Source: Dyella tabacisoli
GTDB taxonomy: Bacteria; Pseudomonadota; Gammaproteobacteria; Xanthomonadales; Rhodanobacteraceae
Assembly: GCF_003350925.1 (NCBI RefSeq)
Contig: NZ_KZ857173.1
Location: 558,001 to 622,000, forward strand
DNA: 64,000 nucleotides
Reading direction: 5' to 3'
In this document: piece by piece, positions 24,805-34,061 of the stretch
Layout: the number at the start of each line of letters is the position of its first letter
How positions within the stretch are numbered: the first letter of the stretch is position 1
Translations under genes and position numbers: made by a program
The notes under the pieces: model-generated
Told to the model about the DNA's origin: nothing
The model's input: only the letters and a program-made list of their open reading frames with translations
The model's database searches: none

Positions 24805-25889
24805 GGCGCGCCCTGCACCACGATCTTGCCCAGCCCCAGCGATTTGTTGCGCGGCTGCCGCGACAACCGGCCGGCGGCGTTGCGGGCGATCTCGCGGTAG
24901 CGCGCGGCAAGATCGGAATCAGGCATCGCCACCACGGTCGGCGTGCCGCCATCGGCTTGCTCGCGAATGCGGATATCCAGCGGCAACGAACCCAGATAGG
25001 CCACGTCGTACTGCGCCGCCATCCGTTCTCCGCCACCTTCGCCGAAGATATGTTCTTCATGGCCGCAGTTGGAGCACACATGCGTGGCCATGTTCTCCAC
25101 TACGCCAAGCACCGGCACCTCGACCTTCTCAAACATCTTCAAGGCCTTGCGTGCATCGAGCAAGGCGATGTCCTGCGGCGTGGTGACGATCACCGCGCCG
25201 GCTACCGGCACTTTCTGCGACAAGGTCAGTTGAATATCGCCGGTGCCCGGCGGCAGATCCACAATCAGATAATCGAGCTGCTCCCAGCGCGAATCGGTGA
25301 GCATTTGCATCATGGCCTGGGTCACCATGGGCCCGCGCCAGATCATCGGCGTTTCCTCGTCCACCAGAAAACCGATCGACATGGCCTGCAGGCCGTGCGC
25401 CTGCATCGGCACAATGGTCTTGCCGTCCGGCGAATGCGGTTTGCCGCTGATGCCGAGCATGCGTGGCTGGCTGGGGCCGTAGATGTCCGCATCGAGCACG
25501 CCCACCTTGGCGCCCTCAGCGACCAGTGCCAGAGCCAAGTTCACCGATACCGTGGATTTGCCCACGCCACCCTTGCCCGACGCGACCACGATGATGTTTT
25601 TCACGTTGGGCAACGGCGCCAAGCTACCCTGCACCTTGTGCGCATAAATGCGACTGCCGATCGACACCGCGGCCGAGTCGATCGCCGGATCGGCCTCCAG
25701 CACCTGCCGGGCACGCGCCATCAAGGCATCGATGGCGCCGCTAGCTGGATAGCCTAGCTGGATATCTACCGAAACCCTGGCGCCATCCACGCCGATCGCC
25801 CGCACGGCCTCAGCCAGTGGCGCGCCAGTGTGGGGGTCGGTCAAATCGCCCAGATGGCGCCGGACCAGGGCTTCACTCGCCTGTGTCAT
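24801..25889 (-). CDS. apbC: Iron-sulfur cluster carrier protein Mrp/ApbC
   Basis: 362 residues from the ATG at 25889. An N-terminal MIP18-like domain (about 1-90) precedes a P-loop ATPase with the deviant Walker A ASGKGGVGKSTVSVNLAL. The Fe-S bridging cysteines are in HVCSNCGHEEHIF. The C-terminal part has LGSLPLDIRIREQADGG. The protein binds and transfers [4Fe-4S] clusters to apoproteins. In many proteobacteria mrp neighbours metG; here metG lies 4 kb away. It leads the minus-strand run through dcd. Confidence 0.94.
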   Translation of the reverse strand: MTQASEALVRRHLGDLTDPHTGAPLAEAVRAIGVDGARVSVDIQLGYPASGAIDALMARARQVLEADPAIDSAAVSIGSRIYAHKVQGSLAPLPNVKNIIVVASGKGGVGKSTVSVNLALALVAEGAKVGVLDADIYGPSQPRMLGISGKPHSPDGKTIVPMQAHGLQAMSIGFLVDEETPMIWRGPMVTQAMMQMLTDSRWEQLDYLIVDLPPGTGDIQLTLSQKVPVAGAVIVTTPQDIALLDARKALKMFEKVEVPVLGVVENMATHVCSNCGHEEHIFGEGGGERMAAQYDVAYLGSLPLDIRIREQADGGTPTVVAMPDSDLAARYREIARNAAGRLSRQPRNKSLGLGKIVVQGAP

Positions 25890-26026
25890 GTTGTGTCGGT
25901 ATGAAAGGGGGGAGCGCACATTATGCCAGCGCCATGGCATAACCACCGGTTGCGCGTTGCAGCTTGACGCCCTCGCCAGGCCTCGTCAGGCTCGAACCAT
26001 ACTGTTCCGTACAGAGGGAGGGCACC

Positions 26027-26473
26027 ATGAAGTCATTGTTTCGCTTTGCTATCGCTACCGGCCTGCTACTGGGCGCAAGCGCGGTGTATGCCGCCAACAA
26101 CACGCCCGTCGGCACCTGGAAAACCATCGACGACACCACGCACAAGCCCAAGTCGATCGTGCAGATCACCGAAAGCCATGGCGAACTGCAAGCCAAGGTG
26201 CTGCAAGTGCTGCAATCGGACGAAGGCCCGCACCCGATCTGCAAAGAATGCGACGGCGAACGCAAGAACCAGCCCATCGAGGGCATGACCATCATGTGGG
26301 GCGTGACCCAAGACGACGACGTCTGGGACGGCGGCAAAATCCTCGACCCGAAGAACGGCAAGGTCTACAAGGTAAAACTGAGCACCGTCGACGGCGGCGC
26401 CAAGCTCAACGTGCGCGGCTATATCGGCTTCTCGCTGCTCGGCCGCAGCCAGGTCTGGGAACGGCAGGATTAA
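26027..26473 (+). CDS. DUF2147 exported protein
   Basis: 148 residues from the ATG at 26027, with GAGGGAGGG just upstream. A signal peptide (FAIATGLLLGASAVYA) precedes a small lipocalin-like beta barrel typical of DUF2147, beginning PVGTWKTIDDTTHKPKSIVQ. It continues with MTIMWGVTQDDDVWDGGKIL and ends in GYIGFSLLGRSQVWER. Two cysteines (ICKEC) may form a disulfide. The protein is likely periplasmic with unknown ligand. It is divergent from apbC. Confidence 0.88.
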   Translation: MKSLFRFAIATGLLLGASAVYAANNTPVGTWKTIDDTTHKPKSIVQITESHGELQAKVLQVLQSDEGPHPICKECDGERKNQPIEGMTIMWGVTQDDDVWDGGKILDPKNGKVYKVKLSTVDGGAKLNVRGYIGFSLLGRSQVWERQD

Positions 26474-26535
26474 TCACGGCATTTTTCCTATTCGCTTGCA
26501 GGCGCGCGCCACACGCGCGCCTGCGCAAGCATGAT

Positions 26536-27342
26536 TCACGCCGGTGCATCGGCCCGATGCACCGTCACACTCCGCGCAGTAAATGCAGCCCGAGCAGCGC
26601 GATCGACATCATGCTCGACGACCAGATGCTGCACATCGGCGATACCGGCCACCCGATGCGTCGCCGTTGCGCCAAGCTTGTCATGGGTGACCGCGATAAT
26701 CGTCTCGCCGCTGGCCTCGATCATCGCGCGCTTGAGCAGCACCTCTTCACTATCGAAACCCCATAGCCCACTGCCGGCATCGATCGCACAGGCGCCGGGA
26801 AAACACAGATCGGCACGCACGCGCTGAATTTCCTGCAACGCCTGGGCGCCGACCGCGGCGCCGATACGCGGATTGATCCGGCCACCGATCAGCAGAATCT
26901 CGAAGCCTTCGCGCTCCAATAGAATCTGCGCGATCTCCGGTGCGTTGGTGACCACGGTAAGACCGAAATGCTCGGGTAATGCCGAGGCAATCGCGGCATT
27001 GGTCGAGCCCGCATCGATGAGCAGCACCTGACCTTGCCGCACCAGCGTCACCGCCTTACGCGCCAAGGCCAACTTGCGGCCGGCATGCTCATGGCGGCGT
27101 TGTTTAAGCGGCGTCGCTATCGCAGGCGGCGGCAAGGCGCCGCCGTAAACGCGTTTGCATAACCCCTGTGCGGCCAGCTCACGCAGATCGCGGCGAATCG
27201 AGTCCTCCGATACCTCGAACTCGACCGAGAGCTCGGCCGCCACCACGCGACCATGGCTGCGCAGGCGATCGAGAATCCACTGCTGACGCTCCTGCGGCAA
27301 CGCTTCAGCGGCATTCACCTTGGCAGGACTCGGTTTAGCCAT
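26536..27342 (-). CDS. DeoR/GlpR-family transcriptional repressor
   Basis: 268 residues from the ATG at 27342. The N-terminal winged helix has RQQWILDRLRSHGRVVAAEL and SEDSIRRDLRELAAQG, the DeoR signature. The C-terminal effector domain has LLIDAGSTNAAIASALP (phosphosugar-binding loop) and LIGGRINPRIGAAVG. Such regulators sense phosphorylated sugars. The start overlaps the HAD gene stop by one base (TGATG). The three-gene unit MFS, HAD, DeoR suggests local control of sugar uptake and dephosphorylation; the sugar is not evident. Confidence 0.9.
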   Translation of the reverse strand: MAKPSPAKVNAAEALPQERQQWILDRLRSHGRVVAAELSVEFEVSEDSIRRDLRELAAQGLCKRVYGGALPPPAIATPLKQRRHEHAGRKLALARKAVTLVRQGQVLLIDAGSTNAAIASALPEHFGLTVVTNAPEIAQILLEREGFEILLIGGRINPRIGAAVGAQALQEIQRVRADLCFPGACAIDAGSGLWGFDSEEVLLKRAMIEASGETIIAVTHDKLGATATHRVAGIADVQHLVVEHDVDRAARAAFTARSVTVHRADAPA

Positions 27343-28007
27343 CACAGCACTCCCTCGGGCACATCCTCATTGAGACCCAACAAACCCAGCCCGACCAGCT
27401 CTCGCCGCAGGCTCGTGGCATCGCGAAACCATAACGCGTGCATACCTAGCCGCGCAGCGGCCTCGACATTACGCGGCGCATCGTCGATATAAACCGTACG
27501 CGTAGCGTCGACCCGATAGCGCGTCAACAAACGCTGAAAAATCGCCGGGTCCGGCTTCGCCATGCCCTCTTGCCCGGAGACCACAATGCCCTCAAAGGCA
27601 TGCAGAAACGGGTAAAGCTCCCATGCCACCGGAAAGGTTTCCTGCGACCAGTTGGTCAATGCATACAAGCGCACGCCTCGCGCGCGCAACTCATCGAAGA
27701 TCGCCACGCTGTCGTGCATCGGGCCACCCAGCATCTCGACCCAACGCGCCCGGTACGCCTCGATCAACGCGGCATGCTGCGGAAACTGCGCACTGAGCTG
27801 CGCAATCGCCTCACGCCACGGACGCCCGGCATCTTGCTGCTCGTTCCAGTGCTGATTGCACACCTCGTGCAGAAAACGCTCCATCGCGTTTTCATCGTCG
27901 AACAACTGGCGATACAGATGTCGCGGATTCCAGTCAATCAACACGCCACCGAGATCGAAGATGACCGTGTCCGGCGTGGTGATCGTTGCTCCATTGGTAG
28001 CTTGCAT
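27342..28007 (-). CDS. HAD-superfamily phosphatase (YihX-like)
   Basis: 221 residues from the ATG at 28007. HAD motif I is VIFDLGGVLIDWN, motif II lies in LYALTNWSQET, Lys is in GMAKPDPAIFQRLL, and motif IV is VYIDDAPRNVEAA. Variant motif I with GGV places it with YihX-type sugar phosphatases (alpha-glucose-1-phosphatase-like). The substrate is inferred only. The start shares a base with the stop of the MFS gene (TAATG) and the stop overlaps the DeoR start, so all three genes are coupled. Confidence 0.88.
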   Translation of the reverse strand: MQATNGATITTPDTVIFDLGGVLIDWNPRHLYRQLFDDENAMERFLHEVCNQHWNEQQDAGRPWREAIAQLSAQFPQHAALIEAYRARWVEMLGGPMHDSVAIFDELRARGVRLYALTNWSQETFPVAWELYPFLHAFEGIVVSGQEGMAKPDPAIFQRLLTRYRVDATRTVYIDDAPRNVEAAARLGMHALWFRDATSLRRELVGLGLLGLNEDVPEGVL

Positions 28008-29170
28008 TAGCGCCTCACTATGTTTGCTGCCATGGCCACCAGCAAAAGCAAGCCGGCGACCACGACCAAGGCCGTCGGCAAACTGCTGGCATGAGCCAGC
28101 AGGCCGATAAATGCCGGGCCACTGAGCAAACCGGCGTAGCCCAGCGTGGTCACGGTGGCAATGGCGATCGCCGGCGACGTGCCAGGCAAACGACCCGCCG
28201 CACTGAACATCACCGGCACGATATTGGATGCGCCCAAACCGACCAGCACGAAACCGAGCAGCGATAACACCGGCCACGGTGCCATCGTCGCCAACACAAA
28301 GCCTACGGCCGCGGTACTCGCCCCTGCGCGCACCGCCCATACCGAACCCAACCGCTGGATCACCCGATCACCGACGAACCGCCCCGCCGCCATCGCCACC
28401 GAAAAACAGGCGTACCCCATGCCCGCCGAGGCCGCGGCAAAGCCATGCACCTCGCGCAACAGCACGGCGCCCCAATCCAGCATCGAGCCTTCGGCCAGAA
28501 AACTGATAAAGCACAGCAGCCCCAGCAACAGCACCAGCCCTTGCGGCATACGCAAGACAGCCGCGTGTTCGCCAGCATCGACGACCTCACTGAGGAAACG
28601 CTCGCGCTGTGAGATCACTACCAACACCTGCACTACCGAAATCGCCATGGCGCAGGCCAGCAGCGGCAGCCCCAGCGCCAGCAGCACACTCATGCTCGCC
28701 GCCCCGACCAAACCACCGATGCTGAACAATGCATGGAAGCCCGACATCAATGCCCGGCCATCGCGTCGCTCCACTTCCACCGCGTGAGCATTCATCGAGA
28801 CATTCAGCGCGCCCAGCGCCACGCCGAAGTACAGCAGCGCCGCGACCAGCATCGGGGTGTTCGGCACAATCGCCAACATCGGCAAGGCCAGACTGAGCAA
28901 CAAGCCGGCCACAACGATCACCCGGCGATTGCCATAGCGATGGCTCAGCCAACCCATCAATGGCATCGACACCATCGAGCCGCCGCCTAAAGCCAATAGC
29001 ACCAAGCCCAGCCCGGCATCATCCAGCCCGAGCCGAGCCTTGGCATACGGCACCATCGGCGCCCAGCCAGCCATGCCGATGCCGGAGATAAAGAAGATCA
29101 GACGAGTGGCGCGGGTGGCCGCCGCCAGCGGCGGGCTCCCGGGAAAACAGGCTTCGTTGACGGCATTCAC
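28007..29170 (-). CDS. MFS transporter (fucose-permease-like)
   Basis: 387 residues with about twelve hydrophobic segments. The N-terminal half has FISGIGMAGWAPMVPYAKAR and MSMPLMGWLSHRYGNRR-like loop features of the major facilitator superfamily. ALNVSMNAHAVEVERR and GFHALFSIGGLVGA recall the FucP/YbjJ group of sugar or inner-membrane permeases. The start seems to be GTG at 29170. It leads the coupled MFS-HAD-DeoR unit and is divergent from the metal-dependent hydrolase gene. The substrate is unknown. Confidence 0.88.
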   Translation of the reverse strand: MNAVNEACFPGSPPLAAATRATRLIFFISGIGMAGWAPMVPYAKARLGLDDAGLGLVLLALGGGSMVSMPLMGWLSHRYGNRRVIVVAGLLLSLALPMLAIVPNTPMLVAALLYFGVALGALNVSMNAHAVEVERRDGRALMSGFHALFSIGGLVGAASMSVLLALGLPLLACAMAISVVQVLVVISQRERFLSEVVDAGEHAAVLRMPQGLVLLLGLLCFISFLAEGSMLDWGAVLLREVHGFAAASAGMGYACFSVAMAAGRFVGDRVIQRLGSVWAVRAGASTAAVGFVLATMAPWPVLSLLGFVLVGLGASNIVPVMFSAAGRLPGTSPAIAIATVTTLGYAGLLSGPAFIGLLAHASSLPTALVVVAGLLLLVAMAANIVRR

Positions 29171-29312
29171 GAGTACGTCTCACGGATAGAACGTGCACAA
29201 ATGTAAACAATTACGTACAAACATGCAACACAATGCATTATCCAGCGCATCACCTAACCGCAGCGCCATACCTCCGACATGAATTCGGCCGTCCGATCAC
29301 GCATGCTGCGTC

Positions 29313-29867
29313 ATGCCCACGATCATCACCCACGCCGCCGTCCCTCTTTTGCTCGGCGCCGCCGCAGGCAGCCGCCGAATCAGTCACCGCTTGCTGGCAG
29401 CCGGCGCCATCGCGGCGATGTTGCCCGATGCGGATGTACTGGGCTTTAAATTCGGCATCGGCTACGCCACCGCGTTCGGCCATCGCGGCGCCAGCCACTC
29501 CATCGCCTTCGCGCTGTTGCTGGGATTACTTGCGGCAGCCTTGCATCGGCCCCTGCGCAGCAGTGCATGGTGCGCGTTCGGCTTCGTCGGCCTGGCTGCG
29601 CTATCGCACCCGTTACTGGATGCCTTGACCAATGGCGGTCTCGGGGTGGCGCTGGCGTGGCCATGGGATCTGCACCGCTACTTTTTCCCGTTCCGACCGA
29701 TTGAGGTCTCGCCGATCGGTGCCCGCTTCTTCAGCGCACGCGGTTGGGTGGTTATCCAATCCGAGCTGCTATGGGTCTGGCTACCGGCCGCCTTGCTCGC
29801 TCTAACACTATGGCGATGGAGGCTTCGTCACGATAGGCACGGCTCGACAGTACCGCGCATGCAATAA
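29313..29867 (+). CDS. Membrane-bound metal-dependent hydrolase (DUF457/YdjM-like)
   Basis: 184 residues. It starts MPTIITHAAVPLLLGAAAG and has the conserved LLPDAD-like motif (AAMLPDADVLGF), GHRGASHSIAFALLL and LSHPLLDALTNGG. These His and Asp residues are the metal ligands of this family. Three to four membrane spans are likely. E. coli YdjM belongs to the same family. The substrate is not known. It lies 29 bases upstream of metG on the same strand and could share a transcript. Confidence 0.85.
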   Translation: MPTIITHAAVPLLLGAAAGSRRISHRLLAAGAIAAMLPDADVLGFKFGIGYATAFGHRGASHSIAFALLLGLLAAALHRPLRSSAWCAFGFVGLAALSHPLLDALTNGGLGVALAWPWDLHRYFFPFRPIEVSPIGARFFSARGWVVIQSELLWVWLPAALLALTLWRWRLRHDRHGSTVPRMQ

Positions 29868-29896
29868 TCCCCGCCCCCGCAACCATCGTCGAAACC

Positions 29897-31984
29897 ATGT
29901 CCCGCCGACTCCTCGTTACCAATGCCCTGCCCTACGCCAATGGCCCCCTGCACATGGGGCATATGCTGGGTTACATCCAGGCTGATATCTGGGTGCGCGC
30001 GCAACGGATGCAGGGTAACGAGGTGGTCTACGTCTGCGCCGACGATGCGCACGGCACGCCGATCATGCTCGCCGCGGAAAAAGCCGGCCTCTCGCCGGAG
30101 GCGTTTATCGAGGGCATTCGCATCGGCCACGAAGCCGACTTCGCCGCCTTCGGCGTGGCCTTCGATCACTATCACACGACCCACTCGAACGAGAACCGCG
30201 AGTTGGCGTCGACGATTTACACCCGTCTGCGCGATGGCGGCTACATCGCTCAGCGCCATATCCAGCAGTTGTTCGATCCCGAAAAACTGATGTTTCTGCC
30301 GGACCGCTACATCAAGGGCACCTGCCCCAAGTGCGGCACCCCGGATCAATACGGCGACAACTGCGAAAACTGCGGCGCCACCTATGCGCCTACCGACCTC
30401 ATCAACCCGTACTCGGTGATGTCCGGTGCTACCCCGGTGCTGCGCGACTCGGAGCACTACTTCTTTGAGCTGAGCAAGTTCGAGTCGCTGTTGCGCGACT
30501 GGTTCGCCGGCAAGCTCACCGATGGCGCGCCGGTGGCGAACAGCGGCGTCGTGGCGAAACTGAAGGAATGGCTCGACGGTGGCCTGAAAGACTGGGACAT
30601 CTCGCGCGACGCGCCTTACTTCGGCTTTCCGATCCCCGATGCGCCGGGCAAGTTTTTCTATGTGTGGCTGGATGCGCCGATCGGCTACCTCGCCAGCTTC
30701 AAGGCACTGTGCGATCGCACCGGGCTGAAGTTCGACGACTTCCTCGCCGCTGACAGCAGCGCCGAACTGCATCACTTTATCGGCAAGGACATCATCAATT
30801 TCCACGGCCTGTTCTGGCCGGCGATGCTGCATGGCGCGGGCTTGCGCACGCCGACCGCACTGCACGTCAACGGCTATCTGATGGTGAACGGCGCGAAGAT
30901 GTCCAAATCGCGCGGCACCTTCATCATGGCGCGTACTTATCTGGATGTAGGGCTGCATCCCGAATTTCTGCGCTACTACTTCGCCAGCATGCTGGGCGAT
31001 GCGCCGACCGACGTCGATCTCGACCTCAAGGCCTTCGAGGATCGTGTCAACTCGCACCTGATCGGCAAGTGGGTGAATATCGCCAGCCGCACCGCCGGCT
31101 TCGTGCACAAGTTTTTCGATGGCCGGCTCGCGCCGAACTTCGAGCGCGAAGAAGCCGCGTTATGGCAAACCCTGCAGACCCACTACGACGACGTCGATGT
31201 GCTGTATCGCGATGGCGACTTCGCCGAAGTCACGCGGCGTTTCGTACTGATCGCCGACCTGGTGAATGGTCACATTGCCGCCAAGGCGCCATGGGTGCTG
31301 GCCAAAGACGAAACTCGTCTCGCCGAACTGCATCAGGTCTGTTCGTTCGCGCTGGCCGCCTTCCGCCTGCTCGCCGGTTTGCTTAAGCCGATTCTGCCGG
31401 CCACGGTCGCTGCCGCCGAACACTTTCTCGCCGCCCCTATCGTCAACTTCGACGATGCCCGCGCCGAGCTGCATAGCCACACCATCAATGCATTCGAGCC
31501 CTTGCTCGGCCGCATCGATCCGAAATTGATCGAGGCGATGGTCGAGGCCTCCAAAGAATCACTGGGCACCCCACCCACCCCCGTCAAGAAAGCCAAGGAA
31601 TCCAGCAAGACCATGAGTGAAGTCAGCACCCCGAGCGCCCCCAATGAAACCGCCGTCATCGGCATCGACGATTTTGCCAAGCTCGATCTGCGCATCGGCA
31701 AAGTATTGGCCTGCGAATTCGTCGACGGCTCGGACAAGCTGCTGCGCTTTGAACTGGACGCCGGCGCGCTGGGCAAGCGGCAGATTTTCTCCGGCATCCG
31801 CGCTGCCTACGGCGAGCCTGAAAAACTGATCGGTCGCAACGTAGTGTTTATCGCCAACCTGGCGCCGCGCAAAATGCGCTTCGGCTTGTCCGAGGGCATG
31901 ATTCTTTCCGCGGGTAACGGTGGTAGCGATTTGTTCTTGCTCGATGCCGATCAGGGCGCCACACCGGGCGCCACCGTTCGCTGA
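29897..31984 (+). CDS. metG: Methionyl-tRNA synthetase
   Basis: 695 residues, the long dimeric form. It charges tRNA-Met. The class I HIGH-like motif is in NGPLHMGHMLGY. The zinc knuckle CPKCGTPDQYGDNCENCG marks the MetG1 type. The KMSKS motif is GAKMSKSRGTF near residue 335. An anticodon-binding helical domain follows, then a Lys/Ser linker, and a C-terminal tRNA-binding domain (FAKLDLRIGKVLACEFV to LSAGNGGSDLFLLD). All parts are intact. Confidence 0.97.
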   Translation: MSRRLLVTNALPYANGPLHMGHMLGYIQADIWVRAQRMQGNEVVYVCADDAHGTPIMLAAEKAGLSPEAFIEGIRIGHEADFAAFGVAFDHYHTTHSNENRELASTIYTRLRDGGYIAQRHIQQLFDPEKLMFLPDRYIKGTCPKCGTPDQYGDNCENCGATYAPTDLINPYSVMSGATPVLRDSEHYFFELSKFESLLRDWFAGKLTDGAPVANSGVVAKLKEWLDGGLKDWDISRDAPYFGFPIPDAPGKFFYVWLDAPIGYLASFKALCDRTGLKFDDFLAADSSAELHHFIGKDIINFHGLFWPAMLHGAGLRTPTALHVNGYLMVNGAKMSKSRGTFIMARTYLDVGLHPEFLRYYFASMLGDAPTDVDLDLKAFEDRVNSHLIGKWVNIASRTAGFVHKFFDGRLAPNFEREEAALWQTLQTHYDDVDVLYRDGDFAEVTRRFVLIADLVNGHIAAKAPWVLAKDETRLAELHQVCSFALAAFRLLAGLLKPILPATVAAAEHFLAAPIVNFDDARAELHSHTINAFEPLLGRIDPKLIEAMVEASKESLGTPPTPVKKAKESSKTMSEVSTPSAPNETAVIGIDDFAKLDLRIGKVLACEFVDGSDKLLRFELDAGALGKRQIFSGIRAAYGEPEKLIGRNVVFIANLAPRKMRFGLSEGMILSAGNGGSDLFLLDADQGATPGATVR

Positions 31985-31988
31985 TCGC

Positions 31989-32738
31989 GTGAATACCGTC
32001 GAGCCCAGCTTCGTCCTGATGCCAGGGCTCGACGGTAGCGGGCGATTGTTCGAAGCATTTGAAGCACGGCTTCCAAAGGACATCGCTCGACAGCGCATTA
32101 CGTATGCAGCATCACTGCCTGCGACGATCGATGCCTATGTGGGGCATGTACAAGCCCAGCTCCCCGCGCACGGTCGGCATATCGTTCTCGCAGAGTCGTT
32201 CTCCGGCCCTATCGCGATACATCTGGCCCATCGACTGGGCGACCGGCTAAGCGGCTTGATCCTATGCGCGTCCTTTGCGACACCGCCGCACCCTCTGGCC
32301 GGCGTAGCTAGCCGACTACCCAGCTCGGTACTGGCACCGCTAAAGAAAAATCGCCGGCTGTTGCGGCACTCCTGCATTGGCACCAAGACTGCCGATGCCG
32401 CCGTTGAGAGTCTGTCGAAAACGCTGCGGCAGCTTGAAAGCCACACCATCCGGCAACGATTGGGACTGCTGACATCCATCGACCTGACGGCATCATTGCG
32501 CGCGCTGCACGCGCCGATCCTGCTGTTGCAGGCAACCGGCGATTGGCTGGTCACCCGACACGCTCAGCGCCAGCTTGAAGCGGCCGCGCCGCAAGCGCAG
32601 ATTAGGCGAGTCGTCGGACCGCATTTTTTGCTCCAGGCGCTGCCAGACAATTGCTGGCGGCACATACAGGAATGGATGACACTGCACGCCCTTCTACCAG
32701 CCCCCACTCGCAAGGCACACGTCACGCCTCATGCCTGA
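31989..32738 (+). CDS. Alpha/beta-hydrolase fold protein
   Basis: 249 residues from the GTG at 31989, five bases after the metG stop. [19 protein letters not shown] is the oxyanion-side loop. The nucleophile elbow reads [17 protein letters not shown], so the GxSxG motif appears as A-E-S-F-S. A C-terminal Asp (QATGDWLV) and His ([12 protein letters not shown]) complete the triad. The natural substrate is unknown. It lies in a tight run metG, hydrolase, rnfB, nth, overlapping rnfB by eight bases. Confidence 0.8.
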   Translation: MNTVEPSFVLMPGLDGSGRLFEAFEARLPKDIARQRITYAASLPATIDAYVGHVQAQLPAHGRHIVLAESFSGPIAIHLAHRLGDRLSGLILCASFATPPHPLAGVASRLPSSVLAPLKKNRRLLRHSCIGTKTADAAVESLSKTLRQLESHTIRQRLGLLTSIDLTASLRALHAPILLLQATGDWLVTRHAQRQLEAAAPQAQIRRVVGPHFLLQALPDNCWRHIQEWMTLHALLPAPTRKAHVTPHA

Positions 32739-33342
32739 ATCAGGTCTTTCGCTTATCGATCGCATCGACGCGTTGCTGCCGCAAACGCAATGCGAGCAAT
32801 GCGGTTACCACGGCTGCCGCCCTTATGCGGAGGCGATAGCGCGTGGCGAGGCCGAGATCAATCAATGCCCACCTGGCGGGCTTGCCGGCATCGCCAAACT
32901 CGCTGAGCTACTGCAGCGCACGCCACTGCCATTGAATCCCGAGCATGGGGTCGAGAAGCCGCGCACCCTGGCACGCATCGTGGAGGCCGATTGCATTGGC
33001 TGCACCAAGTGCATCCAGGTTTGCCCGGTCGATGCCATCGTCGGTGCCGCCAAGCTTATGCATACGGTGATCGTTGACGACTGCACCGGCTGCGAATTGT
33101 GCGTACCAGCCTGCCCTGTGGATTGCATCGTGCTGCAACCGATGCCGATAGCGCAGATAGATCAAAGCCATGCCGACGCAGCGCGCCAGCACTTTCAGCG
33201 CCGCGAGGCGCGCCTGGCGCAGGAGCGCGCGCTGCGCGATGCCGAGTTAGCTGCGCGCAAAGCCGAGGTGGGCGTACAGGTCAACCCCGTGCTTGCCGCA
33301 CTGGCTCGCGCCAAAGCCAAACAACAGGAGCCCAAACCGTGA
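32731..33342 (+). CDS. rnfB: RnfB-like ferredoxin-type protein, without membrane anchor
   Basis: 203 residues. The N-terminal Fe-S domain has [17 protein letters not shown] with a fourth cysteine in NQCPPGG. Two [4Fe-4S] ferredoxin motifs follow: [16 protein letters not shown] and [16 protein letters not shown]. Classical RnfB begins with a membrane helix; this protein starts directly at the Fe-S domain ([14 protein letters not shown]), and no rnfACDGE genes are in the window. The tail is helical and Ala/Arg-rich. Its stop overlaps the nth start (GTGA). I believe this orphan arrangement is common in xanthomonads. Confidence 0.85.
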   Translation: MPESGLSLIDRIDALLPQTQCEQCGYHGCRPYAEAIARGEAEINQCPPGGLAGIAKLAELLQRTPLPLNPEHGVEKPRTLARIVEADCIGCTKCIQVCPVDAIVGAAKLMHTVIVDDCTGCELCVPACPVDCIVLQPMPIAQIDQSHADAARQHFQRREARLAQERALRDAELAARKAEVGVQVNPVLAALARAKAKQQEPKP

Positions 33343-33977
33343 AGAAAGCCGACGTCGTCGAGCTGTTCACCCGTCTGCGCGAAATCGACCCGCACCCGAC
33401 CACCGAGCTGGACTACCGCACGCCGTTCGAATTGCTGGTCGCGGTGGTGTTGTCGGCCCAGGCCACCGACGTCGGGGTCAACAAAGCGACGCGCAAGCTC
33501 TACCCGGTTGCCAACACGCCGCAAGCGATCCTCGATCTGGGCGAAGACGAGTTGAAGCGCTATATCAGCACCATCGGCTTGTTCAACGGCAAGGCCAAGA
33601 ACGTGATCGCGCTATGCCGCATCCTGGTCGATGAATACGACAGTGAAGTGCCGCGCACGCGCGAAGCGCTGGAGGCGCTGCCCGGCGTGGGCCGCAAGAC
33701 CGCGAACGTCGTACTCAACACGGCCTTCGGCGTGCCGACTATCGCGGTCGACACGCATATTTTTCGCGTATCCAATCGCACCGGCCTGGCACCCGGTAAA
33801 GATGTGCGCGCCGTGGAAGACAAGCTGGAGAAAATCGTGCCGGCCGAGTTCAAGCAGGACGCCCATCACTGGCTGATCCTGCATGGCCGCTACGTATGCA
33901 AGGCGCGCAAGCCCGATTGCCCGCAATGTGTCATTCGCGATCTGTGCCGTTACAAAGACAAGACCGCTGCCGCCTGA
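33339..33977 (+). CDS. nth: Endonuclease III
   Basis: 212 residues from the GTG at 33339, with AGGAG upstream. This base-excision glycosylase/AP lyase removes oxidised pyrimidines. The helix-hairpin-helix reads [13 protein letters not shown] with the catalytic Lys, and the catalytic Asp is in VDTHIFRV. The C-terminal Fe-S loop is [17 protein letters not shown], spacing C-x6-C-x2-C-x5-C. Length and motifs match E. coli Nth closely. It is coupled to rnfB. Confidence 0.97.
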   Translation: MKKADVVELFTRLREIDPHPTTELDYRTPFELLVAVVLSAQATDVGVNKATRKLYPVANTPQAILDLGEDELKRYISTIGLFNGKAKNVIALCRILVDEYDSEVPRTREALEALPGVGRKTANVVLNTAFGVPTIAVDTHIFRVSNRTGLAPGKDVRAVEDKLEKIVPAEFKQDAHHWLILHGRYVCKARKPDCPQCVIRDLCRYKDKTAAA

Positions 33978-33997
33978 TCTGCGCTGCCGAGAAAAGC

Positions 33998-34023
33998 AAA
34001 CGGCGGGCAATGCCCGCCGTTTT
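33998..34023. terminator. Bidirectional terminator between nth and the porin gene
   Basis: AAACGGCGGGC and GCCCGCCGTTT form an 11-bp stem around AAT, with an A-run on one side and TTTT on the other. It lies 20 bases past nth and 39 bases before the porin stop, so it can serve both convergent genes. Confidence 0.85.
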
Positions 34024-34061
34024 CCGTCCCTGGGTCGAACTCCTTTCCGATAACCGTTGCC

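Noticed and set aside
29828-31108. Antisense frame opposite metG
   Set aside because: It is a shadow of metG codon usage, with no protein-like features.
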